A stretch of DNA of 64,000 nucleotides from Nocardia sp. MH4 (GCF_019266065.1 NZ_LPNR01000092.1:1-64000), one strand, 5' to 3'. Numbered from the stretch's first letter, positions 35,888 to 45,129 are shown. Notes: generated by a model not told the origin, from the sequence alone. Numbers and translations are program-made.

Positions 35888-36805
35888 ATGAGCACGCATC
35901 GCACCGAGGAAGCACACGAGCTCGCGACGTCCGCCGTCGTGGTCGGGACCGACGGATCGGCAGCGGCCGACGTCGCTGTCCGCTGGGCCGCGCAGACCGC
36001 CGCCGAGCGGGGCCGCCGCCTGCTGATCGTGCACGGACTCGACCTGGCCCGCACCGCCGCTGTCAACCCCTACGCTGTCGTCACACCGGCGGTGATCGAC
36101 GCGGTGCGCGCCCACGGCACCGCCGTCCTGGCCGACGCCGAGCGCACGGCCCGCGAGGCCGCGCCCGGAGTCGAGGTCAGGACCGAGCTCGTCGCGGGGC
36201 ACCCGGCGCGGACACTGATCTCGCTGTCGCGCCGTGCTCATCTGGTCGCGCTCGGAGCGACACCGGATGTCGGCGCGCTCGCGCATCTCGGATCGACGCT
36301 GCTGGCCGTCACCGCCCATGGCTCGGGCCGGATCGTGGTGGTCGACACCGGCACGGGGCAGGCGCCCCGCCGCACCGGGCCGATCGTCGTCGGTGTCGAC
36401 GGCAGCCCCACCAGCGAGCAGGCCATCGCCGCGGCGTTCACCGAAGCTTCGGAGCGAACGGCACCCCTCGTCGCCGTACTCGCCGGAAACGACACGTCCT
36501 TCGGGGAGTTCGCCGGTGAGTTCAGCGTCGACGATCAGCAGGCCTCCGACCAAGCGCTGCTGGCCGAGCGGCTCGCCGGCTGGAACGAGAAGTACCCGGA
36601 TGTCCCGGTGACGCATCGGGTCTACCCCGCCGATGCGCGTCAACACCTGCAGGAGTGGTCGGACTCGGCACAGATGGTGGTCGTCGGAAGCCACGGGTGG
36701 GGTGGGCTGCGCGGTCTCGTCCTCGGTTCGACCAGCAGTTGGCTTGTCCAGCACGCCCACTGCCCCGTCATGGTCGCGCATCCCGTCGGCGAGGACCTGC
36801 GATGA
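35888..36805 (+). CDS. Universal stress protein, two tandem Usp domains
   Basis: 305 residues. Usp domain 1 (about 15-155; VVVGTDGSAAAD) and domain 2 (about 165-298; IVVGVDGSPTSE). Domain 2 keeps the ATP-binding signature G-x2-G-x9-G-S (VVGSHGWGGLRGLVLGSTS); domain 1 lacks it, as in many tandem Usp proteins. In mycobacteria such proteins belong to hypoxia/dormancy regulons. It overlaps the next gene by ATGA and begins a run Usp, SRPBCC, ADH, GNAT. A paralogue lies at 40.6 kb. Confidence 0.92.
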   Translation: MSTHRTEEAHELATSAVVVGTDGSAAADVAVRWAAQTAAERGRRLLIVHGLDLARTAAVNPYAVVTPAVIDAVRAHGTAVLADAERTAREAAPGVEVRTELVAGHPARTLISLSRRAHLVALGATPDVGALAHLGSTLLAVTAHGSGRIVVVDTGTGQAPRRTGPIVVGVDGSPTSEQAIAAAFTEASERTAPLVAVLAGNDTSFGEFAGEFSVDDQQASDQALLAERLAGWNEKYPDVPVTHRVYPADARQHLQEWSDSAQMVVVGSHGWGGLRGLVLGSTSSWLVQHAHCPVMVAHPVGEDLR

Positions 36806-37440
36806 AGAACACGACAGCCTTCGCCGTCGGTGCCGCGATCTACGCCGCCGGACTCGGACTCGGGTACTCGGTTCTGCTGCGCAAACGGTTCGCGACCTGG
36901 GGCGCGACCCGCGACGAGGCGCAGCGGACGATACCCGGCGACGAACTGCTCCCGCACCCCGATATTCGCACGACCAGGGCGATCACCGTCGCGGCCGAAC
37001 CCGCGGCGATCTGGCCGTGGCTCGTGCAGATCGGCCCCGGGCGCGGCGGCGCGTACACCTACGACTGGATCGAGAACCTGTTCGGCCTCGACATGCACAG
37101 CGCCGACGAGATCCTGCCGCGATTCCAGCATCCGGCGCTGGGCGACGTGATCGCCCTCGGCGCGCGCGGACCCCGCCTGCGGATCCGCGTGCTCGAACCC
37201 GACCGGTCACTGGTGTTCGCCTCCGAGGACGGCGCCTGGGTCTGGTCGTTCGCCCTCTATCCCGAACCCGCAGGCACCCGGCTGATCAGTCGCAATCTCA
37301 TCTCGCTGACCGAGGCGTCGCTGGGGACACGGTTGTTCACCCGCCTCGTCGCCGAGCCGGGCAGCTTGGTCATGGAGCGAAAGATGCTCTCGGGCATCCG
37401 AACCCGTGCCGAGTCACTCGCCCGGTCGTCGGCGATCTGA
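36802..37440 (+). CDS. Membrane-anchored SRPBCC-like protein
   Basis: 212 residues. One N-terminal membrane helix (about 5-25), then an SRPBCC-like fold: TTRAITVAAEPAAIWPWLVQ, GRGGAYTYDWIENLFGLDMH and a C-terminal helix with MERKMLSGIR. The GRGGxYxYDWxEN block is typical of a family found beside stress genes in actinobacteria. Function unknown. Coupled to the Usp gene (ATGA). Confidence 0.8.
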   Translation: MKNTTAFAVGAAIYAAGLGLGYSVLLRKRFATWGATRDEAQRTIPGDELLPHPDIRTTRAITVAAEPAAIWPWLVQIGPGRGGAYTYDWIENLFGLDMHSADEILPRFQHPALGDVIALGARGPRLRIRVLEPDRSLVFASEDGAWVWSFALYPEPAGTRLISRNLISLTEASLGTRLFTRLVAEPGSLVMERKMLSGIRTRAESLARSSAI

Positions 37441-37452
37441 AAGGAGTCCTCG

Positions 37453-38508
37453 ATGTTCGCCATGGTCTACGACGGTCCAGGACGTCCACACCGTCGCGAG
37501 GTACCCGATCCGACGATCCTCGACAGCACCGACGCCGTCGTCACCGTCGACACGGCCACCATCTGCGGAACCGACCTGCACATTCTCCAGGGTGATGTGC
37601 CCGAGGTCGAGCGCGGGCGGATCCTCGGCCACGAGGCCGTCGGCACCGTCACCGCCATCGGTGGCGCGGTGCGCACCGTGCGGGTCGGGGATCGAGTTCT
37701 CGTGTCGTGTATCTCCGCGTGTGGAGCGTGCGCATCGTGCCGGGAGGCCCGCTACGGGCAGTGCACCGGCGGCGGTGGATGGCTGCTCGGCCACGAAATC
37801 GACGGTACCCATGCGGAATCGGTGCGCGTGCCGTTCGCCGACCTGTCGACCCACCCGATCCCACCCGGCATCAGCGACGAGCAGATGCTCATGCTGGCCG
37901 ACATCCTGCCCACCAGCTACGAGGTCGGCGTCGGCAACGGCAGGGTGCGGCCGGGCGACACCGTGGTCATCGTCGGCGCGGGGCCGATCGGGTTGGCCGC
38001 GGTGATCACCGCGCGGCTCTACAGCCCGAGCCGCATCATCGTCGTCGACCTCGCCGACTCCCGGTTGGCCGCCGCGCACGCACTCGGTGCCGATCCGGTG
38101 CTCAACAGCCGACGCGACGAGGTGCGCGCCCGGGTCGCCGAGCTCACCGGTGGCCGAGGCGCCGATGTGGCGATGGAGGCGGTCGGGGTACCCGAGACCT
38201 TCGAACTGGCCGTCGATCTCGTGCGTCCGGGCGGTCACGTCGCCAATATCGGGGTGCACGGCGCACCGGCCACGCTGCACCTCGAGAACCTGTGGAGCCG
38301 GGATCTGACGATCACCACCGGCCTGGTGGATACGCATTCGACCCCGCGCCTGATCGAACTGATCCGATCCGGGCACCTCGATCCCACCCCGCTGATCACG
38401 CACCGTTTCGCAATGGGCGAATTCGTCGACGCCTACGACACTTTCGCGCGCGCCGCGGAGACAGGCGCGCTGAAGGTCGCCGTCACCCGGTCGAAGGCGG
38501 GATCGTGA
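37453..38508 (+). CDS. Zinc-dependent alcohol dehydrogenase
   Basis: 351 residues, MDR superfamily. Catalytic zinc ligands are Cys in TICGTDLH and GHEAVG; a structural-zinc lobe has SACGACASCREARYGQC. The NAD-binding motif is VVIVGAGPIGLAAV. Oxidises alcohols or reduces aldehydes; the IHGGGG-like GGGGWLLGHEIDG loop is seen in this actinobacterial group. It follows the SRPBCC gene by 12 nt and its stop overlaps the GNAT start (TGATG). Confidence 0.92.
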   Translation: MFAMVYDGPGRPHRREVPDPTILDSTDAVVTVDTATICGTDLHILQGDVPEVERGRILGHEAVGTVTAIGGAVRTVRVGDRVLVSCISACGACASCREARYGQCTGGGGWLLGHEIDGTHAESVRVPFADLSTHPIPPGISDEQMLMLADILPTSYEVGVGNGRVRPGDTVVIVGAGPIGLAAVITARLYSPSRIIVVDLADSRLAAAHALGADPVLNSRRDEVRARVAELTGGRGADVAMEAVGVPETFELAVDLVRPGGHVANIGVHGAPATLHLENLWSRDLTITTGLVDTHSTPRLIELIRSGHLDPTPLITHRFAMGEFVDAYDTFARAAETGALKVAVTRSKAGS

Positions 38509-39020
38509 TGACCACCGCCCTGCGGAACATCGTCCTGCGCGAACTCGGCCCCACCGACCGGGACGCGGTACGCGAACTCCACGCCGGGCTCGACCGGACC
38601 GACGGCTACTTCCGGTTCTTCGCCCCACCGCCCAAGGACCTCGACCGGGTGGTCGGCTCGATCGCGTCGCACGACCCCACACACTGCGCGGTCGGCGCGT
38701 TCCTCGACGACCGGCTGGTCGGTGTCGCGAATTTCGTCGTCCTCGACGACGGGGTCAGCGCCGAGATCGCTCTGGTCGTGGCCGCCGACGAACAACACCA
38801 CGGCATCGGCACCGTGCTGTTCCATCGGCTCACCGAGCTCGGTCGCGCCCGCGGCCTCGACCGGTTCATCGCCGAGGTGCTGCCGACGAACTCCAAAGCC
38901 ATGCGGCTGATCATCGATTCCGACCTGCCGATCTCGGCTCACCGCAGCGACGGCGTCATCCAGATCGCGCTCCATCTGCGCACCCCGAGCCGCTCGGCGA
39001 ACCAGGCGCCACGGCGGTAG
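38508..39020 (+). CDS. GNAT-family N-acetyltransferase
   Basis: 170 residues with motif A (VVAADEQHHGIGTVLFHRL) for acetyl-CoA binding and the N-terminal RELGPTDRDAVRELH strand-helix. The RFFAPPPK block resembles the acetyltransferase domains of protein lysine acetyltransferases in actinobacteria, but the substrate cannot be fixed. ATG 38508 overlaps the ADH stop; GTG 38505 is an alternative. Last gene of the Usp-led operon. Confidence 0.85.
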   Translation: MTTALRNIVLRELGPTDRDAVRELHAGLDRTDGYFRFFAPPPKDLDRVVGSIASHDPTHCAVGAFLDDRLVGVANFVVLDDGVSAEIALVVAADEQHHGIGTVLFHRLTELGRARGLDRFIAEVLPTNSKAMRLIIDSDLPISAHRSDGVIQIALHLRTPSRSANQAPRR

Positions 39021-39084
39021 TCGAGCCGAGCTCGCGCCATCGTCGCGGCCGGAACGCGTCCGCGTCCTCGGATCGCTCTCGGTT

Positions 39085-40416
39085 CTATCGCGCGCGGGCC
39101 AGTAGTTCCGCAACACCGTCCTCGATACCGGCGGCGATCAGGTCGATGTCGGGTGTGGAGTCGTAATCCCCGGTGATGCCGAAGACCAGGCGGTCGTCGT
39201 AGCTCAGGATCGCGATCGTGGTGCGCAGGCGCATCGCGAGGGGAATGCAGGGCCAGATCTCCGTCACCGCGCGACCGTCCAGGCTCAGCTGTCCACGGGG
39301 TCCCGGCACATTGGTGGCCAGCGCGCCGACACTGCGCTGCGGGAAGTGACCGGCCAGCCGGAACGCCCACGCCCCGACGGCGAACGGCAGCAGCTGCGCC
39401 ACCGCCAACATCGACTTCTCGGCCTCGGCTTCGCCCCGCGCACGGTGGCGCGCGACGCGCTCATGGACGGCGCTCAACCGCTCGACCGGATCGGTGAACT
39501 CCACCGGGAGATGCGGGATGATCGCCGAAATGCGGTTGTCCAAGGCGAATTCGGCATCGGTGGCACGCATGGACACCGGGACCAGAATCCGAATTCCGCC
39601 CACCGCCGGGTCCTCGCCGCGGTCACGCAGAAGCCGCCGGTAGGCCGCGGTGACGGCGGCCAAGGCCACGTCGTTGACCGATGTGCCGAACGCCGTCTCG
39701 ATCGTGCGGATGTCGGTCATCGACGCCCGCGCGACGGCATAGCGGCGCTGGCGGCCGAGCGGCCCGTTCAAAGACGACGGGCTGCCCGGAGCCACCGCGG
39801 CGGACACCACCGGCACGAGCGCGCGCATCATCGACAGAGCGAAGCGCGGCGCCGTCACCGGCAGCCGAACCGCCCTGCTCACCCATTCCCCGAGGCCGGC
39901 GCCCGAGGTGCCCGAGGTCGGAGTGCTCGCCGATGCGGCGCGGTCGACGGCGGCATCGCACAGTTGCTCGAACAACGCGATTCCCGACAGGCCGTCGACC
40001 ATGCTGTGGTGGGCCTTCACGATCAATGCCCATCGGTCGCCGGTCAGCTGCTCGACGACCACGCACTGCCACAGGGGATGGTCCCGGTCGAGCCGTTGCT
40101 CCAGTTCGGTGGCGACGAGCTCCCGCAAGGCCGACTCGTCCCGCGGGCCGGGCACAGCGGTCCACCGGATGTGGTGTGCGAGGTCGAAACCGGGGTCGCG
40201 CTCCCACACCGGTGCGGACAGGTCCAGCGGCCTTCTGCGCACTCGCCTGCGCAGGATTTCGACGTGGTCGATCCGCTCCCGCAGCCACGCGACGAACTCG
40301 GCGCGCGTCGGCGCGGGCCCGGCCACGATCGCGACGGCGCCGATGCCGAGGCTGATGCGGCGATCAGCGTCCTCCAGTTCCATGAATCCCCAGTCCAGGG
40401 GGTGTAGCTCTGTCAT
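39085..40416 (-). CDS. WS/DGAT: wax ester synthase / diacylglycerol acyltransferase
   Basis: 443 residues. Active-site motif HHSMVDG (HHxxxDG) near 134-140, the PLWQ block, and the C-terminal NVPGPRGQL and ND motifs of the family. It makes triacylglycerol or wax esters from acyl-CoA, the storage lipid of Nocardia, Rhodococcus and mycobacteria under stress. ATG 40416. Divergent from the second Usp gene across 225 nt. The grouping Usp, ADH, GNAT and WS/DGAT recalls the dormancy programme. Confidence 0.92.
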   Translation of the reverse strand: MTELHPLDWGFMELEDADRRISLGIGAVAIVAGPAPTRAEFVAWLRERIDHVEILRRRVRRRPLDLSAPVWERDPGFDLAHHIRWTAVPGPRDESALRELVATELEQRLDRDHPLWQCVVVEQLTGDRWALIVKAHHSMVDGLSGIALFEQLCDAAVDRAASASTPTSGTSGAGLGEWVSRAVRLPVTAPRFALSMMRALVPVVSAAVAPGSPSSLNGPLGRQRRYAVARASMTDIRTIETAFGTSVNDVALAAVTAAYRRLLRDRGEDPAVGGIRILVPVSMRATDAEFALDNRISAIIPHLPVEFTDPVERLSAVHERVARHRARGEAEAEKSMLAVAQLLPFAVGAWAFRLAGHFPQRSVGALATNVPGPRGQLSLDGRAVTEIWPCIPLAMRLRTTIAILSYDDRLVFGITGDYDSTPDIDLIAAGIEDGVAELLARAR

Positions 40417-40579
40417 CTCGACCTCGACGTAGGCGATGTGGTGCCCGGCCCGTTTCTGGTGCGCAGCCGGTGATCTGATCCTCGCCGGGACAGTCGGAAA
40501 CGGCGAGAGACCATGGTCGACGAACAGCGGCCGAACTGCTCTTCCTCCCCCACGGCCGGCGGTCCAGCCGATGCCATTG

Positions 40580-40600
40580 GTCCCCGTGTTCCGGGCACCA
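40580..40600. promoter_or_regulatory. Imperfect inverted repeat upstream of second Usp gene
   Basis: GGTCCCCG and CGGGCACC form arms matching at 7 of 8 positions across 5 nt. It lies 42 nt before the Usp start in the region shared with the divergent WS/DGAT gene. Possible operator. Confidence 0.25.
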
Positions 40601-40641
40601 CGGCTCTGACCGGCGAAGTGCCCGCGTGCCACGCTGAGGCC

Positions 40642-41550
40642 ATGACCGAGCACAGCGAGAACCCCCACCGCGTCGCCTCGGCGGCGGTCGTCGTCGGAAT
40701 CGATGGATCGGACGGATCGACCGCCGCCGTGCGCTGGGCCGCCCGCACCGCCGCGGCGCGCGGCCGTGCCCTGCACATCGTGCACTGCACCGACCCGGTC
40801 GCCGACCGCACACCCCGCAGCGCCTACGACGCGTTCATCTACACCACGATGCACGACATCCGGTCGGCCGCCGAGCAGGCGCTGGCCACCGCCCGCCAGG
40901 ACGCGCTCGCCGCCGCGCCGTCGGTCACGGTGACCACCGAACTCACCACCGGCAACCCCGCGCGCACCCTCATCGATGCCTCGGCGCACGCGCATCTGCT
41001 GGTGCTCGGCGCGGCGGCTGCGGTCGGTCCGATCGCCCACCTCGGTTCGACGCTGCTGGCGGTGACCGCGCACGCGCACGGCGCGGTCGTCATCGTGCGC
41101 GGGTCCGATCCCGAGCGCGACAGCGGTCCTGTCGTCGTGGGTGTCGACGGCAGCAGCGTCGGCGAGCCCGCCATCGGCGCCGCGTTCGCCGAAGCCGCGC
41201 TGCGCCACAGTCGACTGGTCGCGGTGCACGCCTGGAGCGATCTGGCCCAGGGCCAGTTCGCCGGCACCAGTTACCTCGAGTTGCCCATCGACGATTTCAC
41301 GGTCGCCGAGGAAGCGCTGCTGGCCGAACGCCTGGCGGGATGGTCCGAGCAGTTCCCCGAGGTGGACGTGCGCCGCGAGGTCGAGGTGTTCGGTCCACGC
41401 GAAAACCTGGCGCGCTGGTCACGAACCGCCCAGCTGCTCGTCGTCGGCAGCCGCGGTCGCGGCGGATTCCGGGGCCTGCTGCTCGGATCGACCAGCCACT
41501 GGCTCGTGCAGCACGCCGACTGCCCGGTCATGGTCGTCCACCACGACTGA
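40642..41550 (+). CDS. Universal stress protein, two tandem Usp domains
   Basis: 302 residues, paralogous to the Usp at 35.9 kb. Domain 1 begins VVVGIDGSDGST and domain 2 VVVGVDGSSVGE; domain 2 keeps the ATP signature (VVGSRGRGGFRGLLLGSTS). ATG 40642 is in frame with a modest GAGG upstream. Monocistronic and closed by a very strong terminator. Two such proteins 5 kb apart bracket the ADH and WS/DGAT genes. Confidence 0.92.
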   Translation: MTEHSENPHRVASAAVVVGIDGSDGSTAAVRWAARTAAARGRALHIVHCTDPVADRTPRSAYDAFIYTTMHDIRSAAEQALATARQDALAAAPSVTVTTELTTGNPARTLIDASAHAHLLVLGAAAAVGPIAHLGSTLLAVTAHAHGAVVIVRGSDPERDSGPVVVGVDGSSVGEPAIGAAFAEAALRHSRLVAVHAWSDLAQGQFAGTSYLELPIDDFTVAEEALLAERLAGWSEQFPEVDVRREVEVFGPRENLARWSRTAQLLVVGSRGRGGFRGLLLGSTSHWLVQHADCPVMVVHHD

Positions 41551-41585
41551 CCCCCGTACTGTCCGGCTCCCGAAGGGCCACCGGT

Positions 41586-41629
41586 ACCCTGTCCGCCCCA
41601 CCTGTCACGGCAGGCGGGGCGGACAGGGT
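41586..41629. terminator. Strong bidirectional terminator
   Basis: A 19-bp stem with one mismatch (41586-41604 with 41611-41629) and a 6-nt loop lies between the convergent Usp and SHOCT genes. Flanking CCGGT/GCCGG pairs extend it further. Confidence 0.85.
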
Positions 41630-41651
41630 GCCGGAGGCGTTCGGGACCGGC

Positions 41652-41906
41652 TCATCGACGGTCGACGGACCGGAGGACGGACAAGCGGTCCGCGTACTCC
41701 TTCGCATCGATCTCGCCGCGCGCGAACCGCTCCGCCAGGACATGTTCCGGACCGGGTGGTGCCGGGTGCCGGTGCTCGCCGTCCATTCGGAACAGGTATC
41801 GCAGCGCGAGCGCGAAGCCGACGATCAACAGGGCCCAGAACAAGACCATCCCGACTCCCATCCACGCGTATCCCCAACCGTTGACGTCGTGGTCATACCA
41901 GTACAT
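41652..41906 (-). CDS. SHOCT-domain small membrane protein
   Basis: 84 residues. One membrane helix (about 14-38) and a C-terminal SHOCT motif (AERFARGEIDAKEYADRLSVL). SHOCT domains mediate oligomerisation or nucleic-acid contact. ATG 41906 follows GGAGG. Very common in actinobacteria, function unknown. Confidence 0.85.
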   Translation of the reverse strand: MYWYDHDVNGWGYAWMGVGMVLFWALLIVGFALALRYLFRMDGEHRHPAPPGPEHVLAERFARGEIDAKEYADRLSVLRSVDRR

Positions 41907-42031
41907 TCTCCGCCTCCTACCGAATCGCGGCCGACCGGCCGACTCCGTCAACCATGTGCCGGCGGGAGCTGCCGGGAGAAGGGTCGACAGGCACCATGAG
42001 CGAGTACCAAGGCCCCCGCTGCGGGGTCGAA

Positions 42032-42664
42032 TCAGCGCCCGTCCTCGGCCTGTGCACGCAACAGCCACACCAGGAATCCGCCCGAGACACCGGCCATCAC
42101 GAACGCCATCAGCAATCCCCCGGCCAGGCCGATCAGGGCGATCTCGGCCGGCTGCTGGCCCGGCTGCCACAGGGGGCTGGTGAAGAGCGCGAACGCGACC
42201 AGGCCCGCCGCCCACGACAGCGCGGTCGCGCCGATCCACCAGCCTGCCCGTGCCAGATATCGGCGCAGCACGCTCCACTGAGCCACCCCGATAGCCGAAA
42301 CCACCACGGCGCCGCCCGCGCACAGCACCGGTATCGCCGCCGCTGTCGGCCAGCCACGGAAACCGTCGGTGCCCACCGGCACCATCGCCACGGACCAGGC
42401 GATCGCCGCGCCGAGCGCGGTCGCCGCGATCCAGGCGCGGCCGGGAAGTTCGGGAAGCGCGGGGCGTAGTGCCCGCGCCTGGAACCAGCCGAGCACGATG
42501 CCCTCGCCCAGGCCTGCCGCCAGTAGGGCCGTCGTCGCCGGCCATCCGCCGCGCTCCCACACCGCCGTCGCCACGATCGCCGGTAGCGAGAAGCCGAGGA
42601 ATTCGCCCACGGTGACGAAGGCGATCCAGCGGTGCCACATCGGCTTTCCCGTCTCGATGCGCAT
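42032..42664 (-). CDS. Integral membrane protein, unknown
   Basis: 210 residues with about six hydrophobic helices; short loops contain WFQARALRP and QWSVLRRYL repeated with similar spacing, suggesting internal duplication. ATG 42664 with GAGGAGG 5 nt upstream. Not assigned to a known transporter family. The 266 nt to the divergent plus-strand gene hold no clear promoter. Confidence 0.75.
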   Translation of the reverse strand: MRIETGKPMWHRWIAFVTVGEFLGFSLPAIVATAVWERGGWPATTALLAAGLGEGIVLGWFQARALRPALPELPGRAWIAATALGAAIAWSVAMVPVGTDGFRGWPTAAAIPVLCAGGAVVVSAIGVAQWSVLRRYLARAGWWIGATALSWAAGLVAFALFTSPLWQPGQQPAEIALIGLAGGLLMAFVMAGVSGGFLVWLLRAQAEDGR

Positions 42665-42930
42665 CGGGACCTCCTCGACGGTCGGACAATCGGTATTCGT
42701 CCCTGTCACCATCGCTTCTCGGGCAGCCCCGGCGGCAGTGCCGTTCGCCCCGTGCGGGTCCCTGCCGACATCACCGATGGACACGACGAAAGGCCCCCCG
42801 CGCGGGGTCTCCGGACCCTGCCGGGGCAAGCGCCGCCCGGTGCACGCTGAGACCGGCAGAAAGGGGCCGAGATGAACACCGCCGGGTACGCGAAACGGAT
42901 TGTCCACGCCGACGGCAGAGGTGACAGTTC

Positions 42931-43227
42931 ATGAGCACGCCGACGGTCGACGAGTCGCTCACCACGGACGCGACGCCGAGATCGGCGCCTGTCTCCACCG
43001 TCGCGGAAACGGTACCGCCGATGGCATCCGACGAACTGGAAGCCATCGCGCAACTGCTAACCCGCAGATTCCCCGACGTTCCCGGCACGTACGTGCGCTA
43101 CGTGGTCGAGTCGACCTATCGCGAACTCGCCCGGACGGCACGCATCCATTCCCACCTGATACCGCTGACCCTCAACCTGTCCAGGTCGCGGTTGGCGCAA
43201 GACGACGAAATCGGAGAAACACCATGA
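42931..43227 (+). CDS. Small helical protein (three-helix family)
   Basis: 98 residues. After a 30-residue disordered start, a conserved helical block (DELEAIAQLLTRRFPDVPGT and YVRYVVESTYRELARTARIH) resembles the small proteins of unknown function found beside stress genes in mycobacteria and Nocardia. Overlaps the next gene by ATGA. Confidence 0.7.
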   Translation: MSTPTVDESLTTDATPRSAPVSTVAETVPPMASDELEAIAQLLTRRFPDVPGTYVRYVVESTYRELARTARIHSHLIPLTLNLSRSRLAQDDEIGETP

Positions 43228-43478
43228 GCGACACCACGTCCGACGCGGTCTACCACAGCAAGCCGGGCGAGAGCCTCGCCGATCCCTACAACATCCCCGG
43301 CATTCTGCTCTTTCTCGCGGGCGTCGTCGGCCTGGCATCGACACTCACCGCCGCCGGCTACGGCTTCGCCGGCTGGGCGTGGCTCGGCGCCATCGCCACC
43401 GCGCTGTGCTTCACCGCCGCCGTCGCGGTGTTCGTTCTCGAGCACGAGCGGTTGCGCCGGCTCGCCCGGCGCCGCTGA
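43224..43478 (+). CDS. UsfY-like small membrane protein
   Basis: 84 residues. A hydrophilic start with KPGESLADPYNIPG, then two membrane helices (about 27-47 and 51-72) and a basic tail. The PGESL-D--N-PG block and two-helix layout resemble UsfY, the protein named for its place in the mycobacterial sigF operon. Here it is about 30 kb from the sigma gene. Coupled to the upstream helical-protein gene. The UsfY link rests on motif memory. Confidence 0.5.
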   Translation: MSDTTSDAVYHSKPGESLADPYNIPGILLFLAGVVGLASTLTAAGYGFAGWAWLGAIATALCFTAAVAVFVLEHERLRRLARRR

Positions 43479-43536
43479 TCCGGTCGCGGGCCGCGGAGTT
43501 GTCTCGCCGCCGCGCGCCGATCACCACGGTCTCGTC

Positions 43537-44124
43537 ATGAACGTGACAGTCCTGCCTTTCCTGATCGTTGTCGCCGTGGTGTTCGCGGTGAATCTGCTGC
43601 CCGCGTTCGGACCGCCCAATGCGGTGCTGGTGGTGTTCTTCGCGTTGAATTGGCACCTCCATCCGGTCCCGCTCGTCGTCGTCGCCGCTGTCGCGTCCGG
43701 CGCGGGTCGCTACCTCCTCGCCACCGCCACCCATCATCTCGGCGACCATCTCGGTGCACGCCGACGAGCCAACCTGCGAACGGCCGGCGACTATCTCACG
43801 CGGCGGCGCGGTCGCACCGTCGCGGTGCTGGGGGTCTTCCTCGTCTCCCCCTTGCCGTCGGCGCAGATGTTCGTGGCCGCGGGTCTGATGGGGCTTCGCC
43901 TGCTTCCGCTCACCGCGGCGCACGTCGCGGGAAGAACGGTCAGCTTCGCCTTCTATGTCGGCGCGACCGGGGTGGCCGAGCGGAGTCTCGGTACCACGCT
44001 CGTTTCCTCGCTGACCTCGCCGGCCGGGATCGCCGTTCAGATCGCGCTGCTCGCCGCGGTCGTCGGACTCACCCGAATCGACTGGACCACCTTCCTGCCG
44101 GGCGTCAGGCAGCCGCGAGCGTGA
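43537..44124 (+). CDS. Membrane protein, VTT/SNARE-associated-like
   Basis: 195 residues with five or so hydrophobic segments. The segments FLVSPLPSAQMFVAAGLMG and AAHVAGRTVSFAFYVG recall the re-entrant-loop Gly/Pro motifs of VTT (DedA/TVP38-like) proteins, which are implicated in lipid flipping and membrane homeostasis. Family assignment is tentative. Starts at ATG 43537. Confidence 0.65.
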   Translation: MNVTVLPFLIVVAVVFAVNLLPAFGPPNAVLVVFFALNWHLHPVPLVVVAAVASGAGRYLLATATHHLGDHLGARRRANLRTAGDYLTRRRGRTVAVLGVFLVSPLPSAQMFVAAGLMGLRLLPLTAAHVAGRTVSFAFYVGATGVAERSLGTTLVSSLTSPAGIAVQIALLAAVVGLTRIDWTTFLPGVRQPRA

Positions 44125-44182
44125 GTGCCGGCGCACTAGGCTGACGGAGCGCACCGATACGACTCGATCGTCGAAGGAGATC

Positions 44183-44647
44183 ATGAGCGCGATCGCCCGT
44201 CAGCTCGCAGATCTGGCCGAACGGCGGGGCCTGACGGTGGCCGTCGCCGAATCGTTGACAGCGGGCAATGTCGCGGCCGCCCTGGGGGCCGCGCCCGATT
44301 CGGCCGTATGGTTCCGCGGTGGCGTCGTCGCCTACGCCACCGAGGTCAAGCAGCGTGTCCTGGGTGTTCCCGATGTTCCGGTGGTCTCCGAGGTCGCGGC
44401 CACCGCGATGGCCGAGGGCGTCCGGGCCCTGATGGACGCCGACATCGCCGTCGCCACCACCGGTGTCGGTGGTCCGGGGCCGCAGGACGGGGAACCCGCC
44501 GGATCGGTGTGGTTCTGCGTCGTTTCGCGCAGCGCCGCGCGAGCTAGCCATCGGCACTTCGACGGCGATCCGGCGCAGGTGCTCGATCAATCGGTGCGGT
44601 ACGCGCTCGAGCTGCTGTTGTCGATGGCGACAACGATCGCGACATAA
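44183..44647 (+). CDS. pncC: Nicotinamide-nucleotide amidohydrolase, PncC/CinA C-terminal family
   Basis: 154 residues, the length of stand-alone PncC. Motifs VAVAESLTAGNVAAAL, FRGGVVAYATEVKQRVLGV and TGVGGPGPQDGEPAGSVW cover the catalytic Ser, Thr and Gly loops. It deamidates nicotinamide mononucleotide to nicotinate mononucleotide for NAD recycling. ATG 44183 after GAAGGAGA. Confidence 0.9.
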   Translation: MSAIARQLADLAERRGLTVAVAESLTAGNVAAALGAAPDSAVWFRGGVVAYATEVKQRVLGVPDVPVVSEVAATAMAEGVRALMDADIAVATTGVGGPGPQDGEPAGSVWFCVVSRSAARASHRHFDGDPAQVLDQSVRYALELLLSMATTIAT

Positions 44648-44879
44648 CTCTCCGCTTCGTCGTTTCACACCACGCCGAGCGGGCATCCCGGCTGTGTGGA
44701 GCCGGTCGACCGGATGCGTACGGCACCGACCGCTCCCTGCGTTTCGCTGGACGGTGTCGACACCGGATAGACCGCGGGAGTGAGCCGACGCGCACTACTC
44801 GCGACGCCAACGGCGTCGTCGCGGGCGGTGTGCTCGGCTCGCTCCCCGGCCGCCCGACAGCTGCTCGTAGCCGCCGCTA

Positions 44880-45119
44880 CCGGCGTATCGCCGTCCGCAC
44901 GAGATCGCGACGGCGCGCGATCTGCTGTGTGACGGCCAGGCGATGACGGTGGTGACGGACGGTGCGTCCGGCACCGGCACGGTGGCGTGGCCGTCGCGGA
45001 GCTGCGCCCGCAACGACTCGGGCACCACTCGCGCAGGCCCGTCCGAGCGTGATCAGCTGGGTCAGCCCGACGGCGGACTCTTCGACTACGCCGGAATCGT
45101 GCCCTGGTGACGAGCGCAC
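44880..45119 (-). pseudogene. C-terminal LysR-type regulator remnant, frameshifted
   Basis: On the minus strand, SGVVEESAVGLTQLITLGRA is followed, after a shift of frame near 45020, by VVPESLRAQLRDGHATVPVP and VTTVIAWPSHSRSRAVA. Together they match the end of a LysR-type effector-binding domain. The DNA-binding domain and most of the effector domain are gone, and the residual reading is broken. The neighbouring 44648-44880 shows nothing. Confidence 0.5.
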
Positions 45120-45129
45120 CGCGCGGGTC

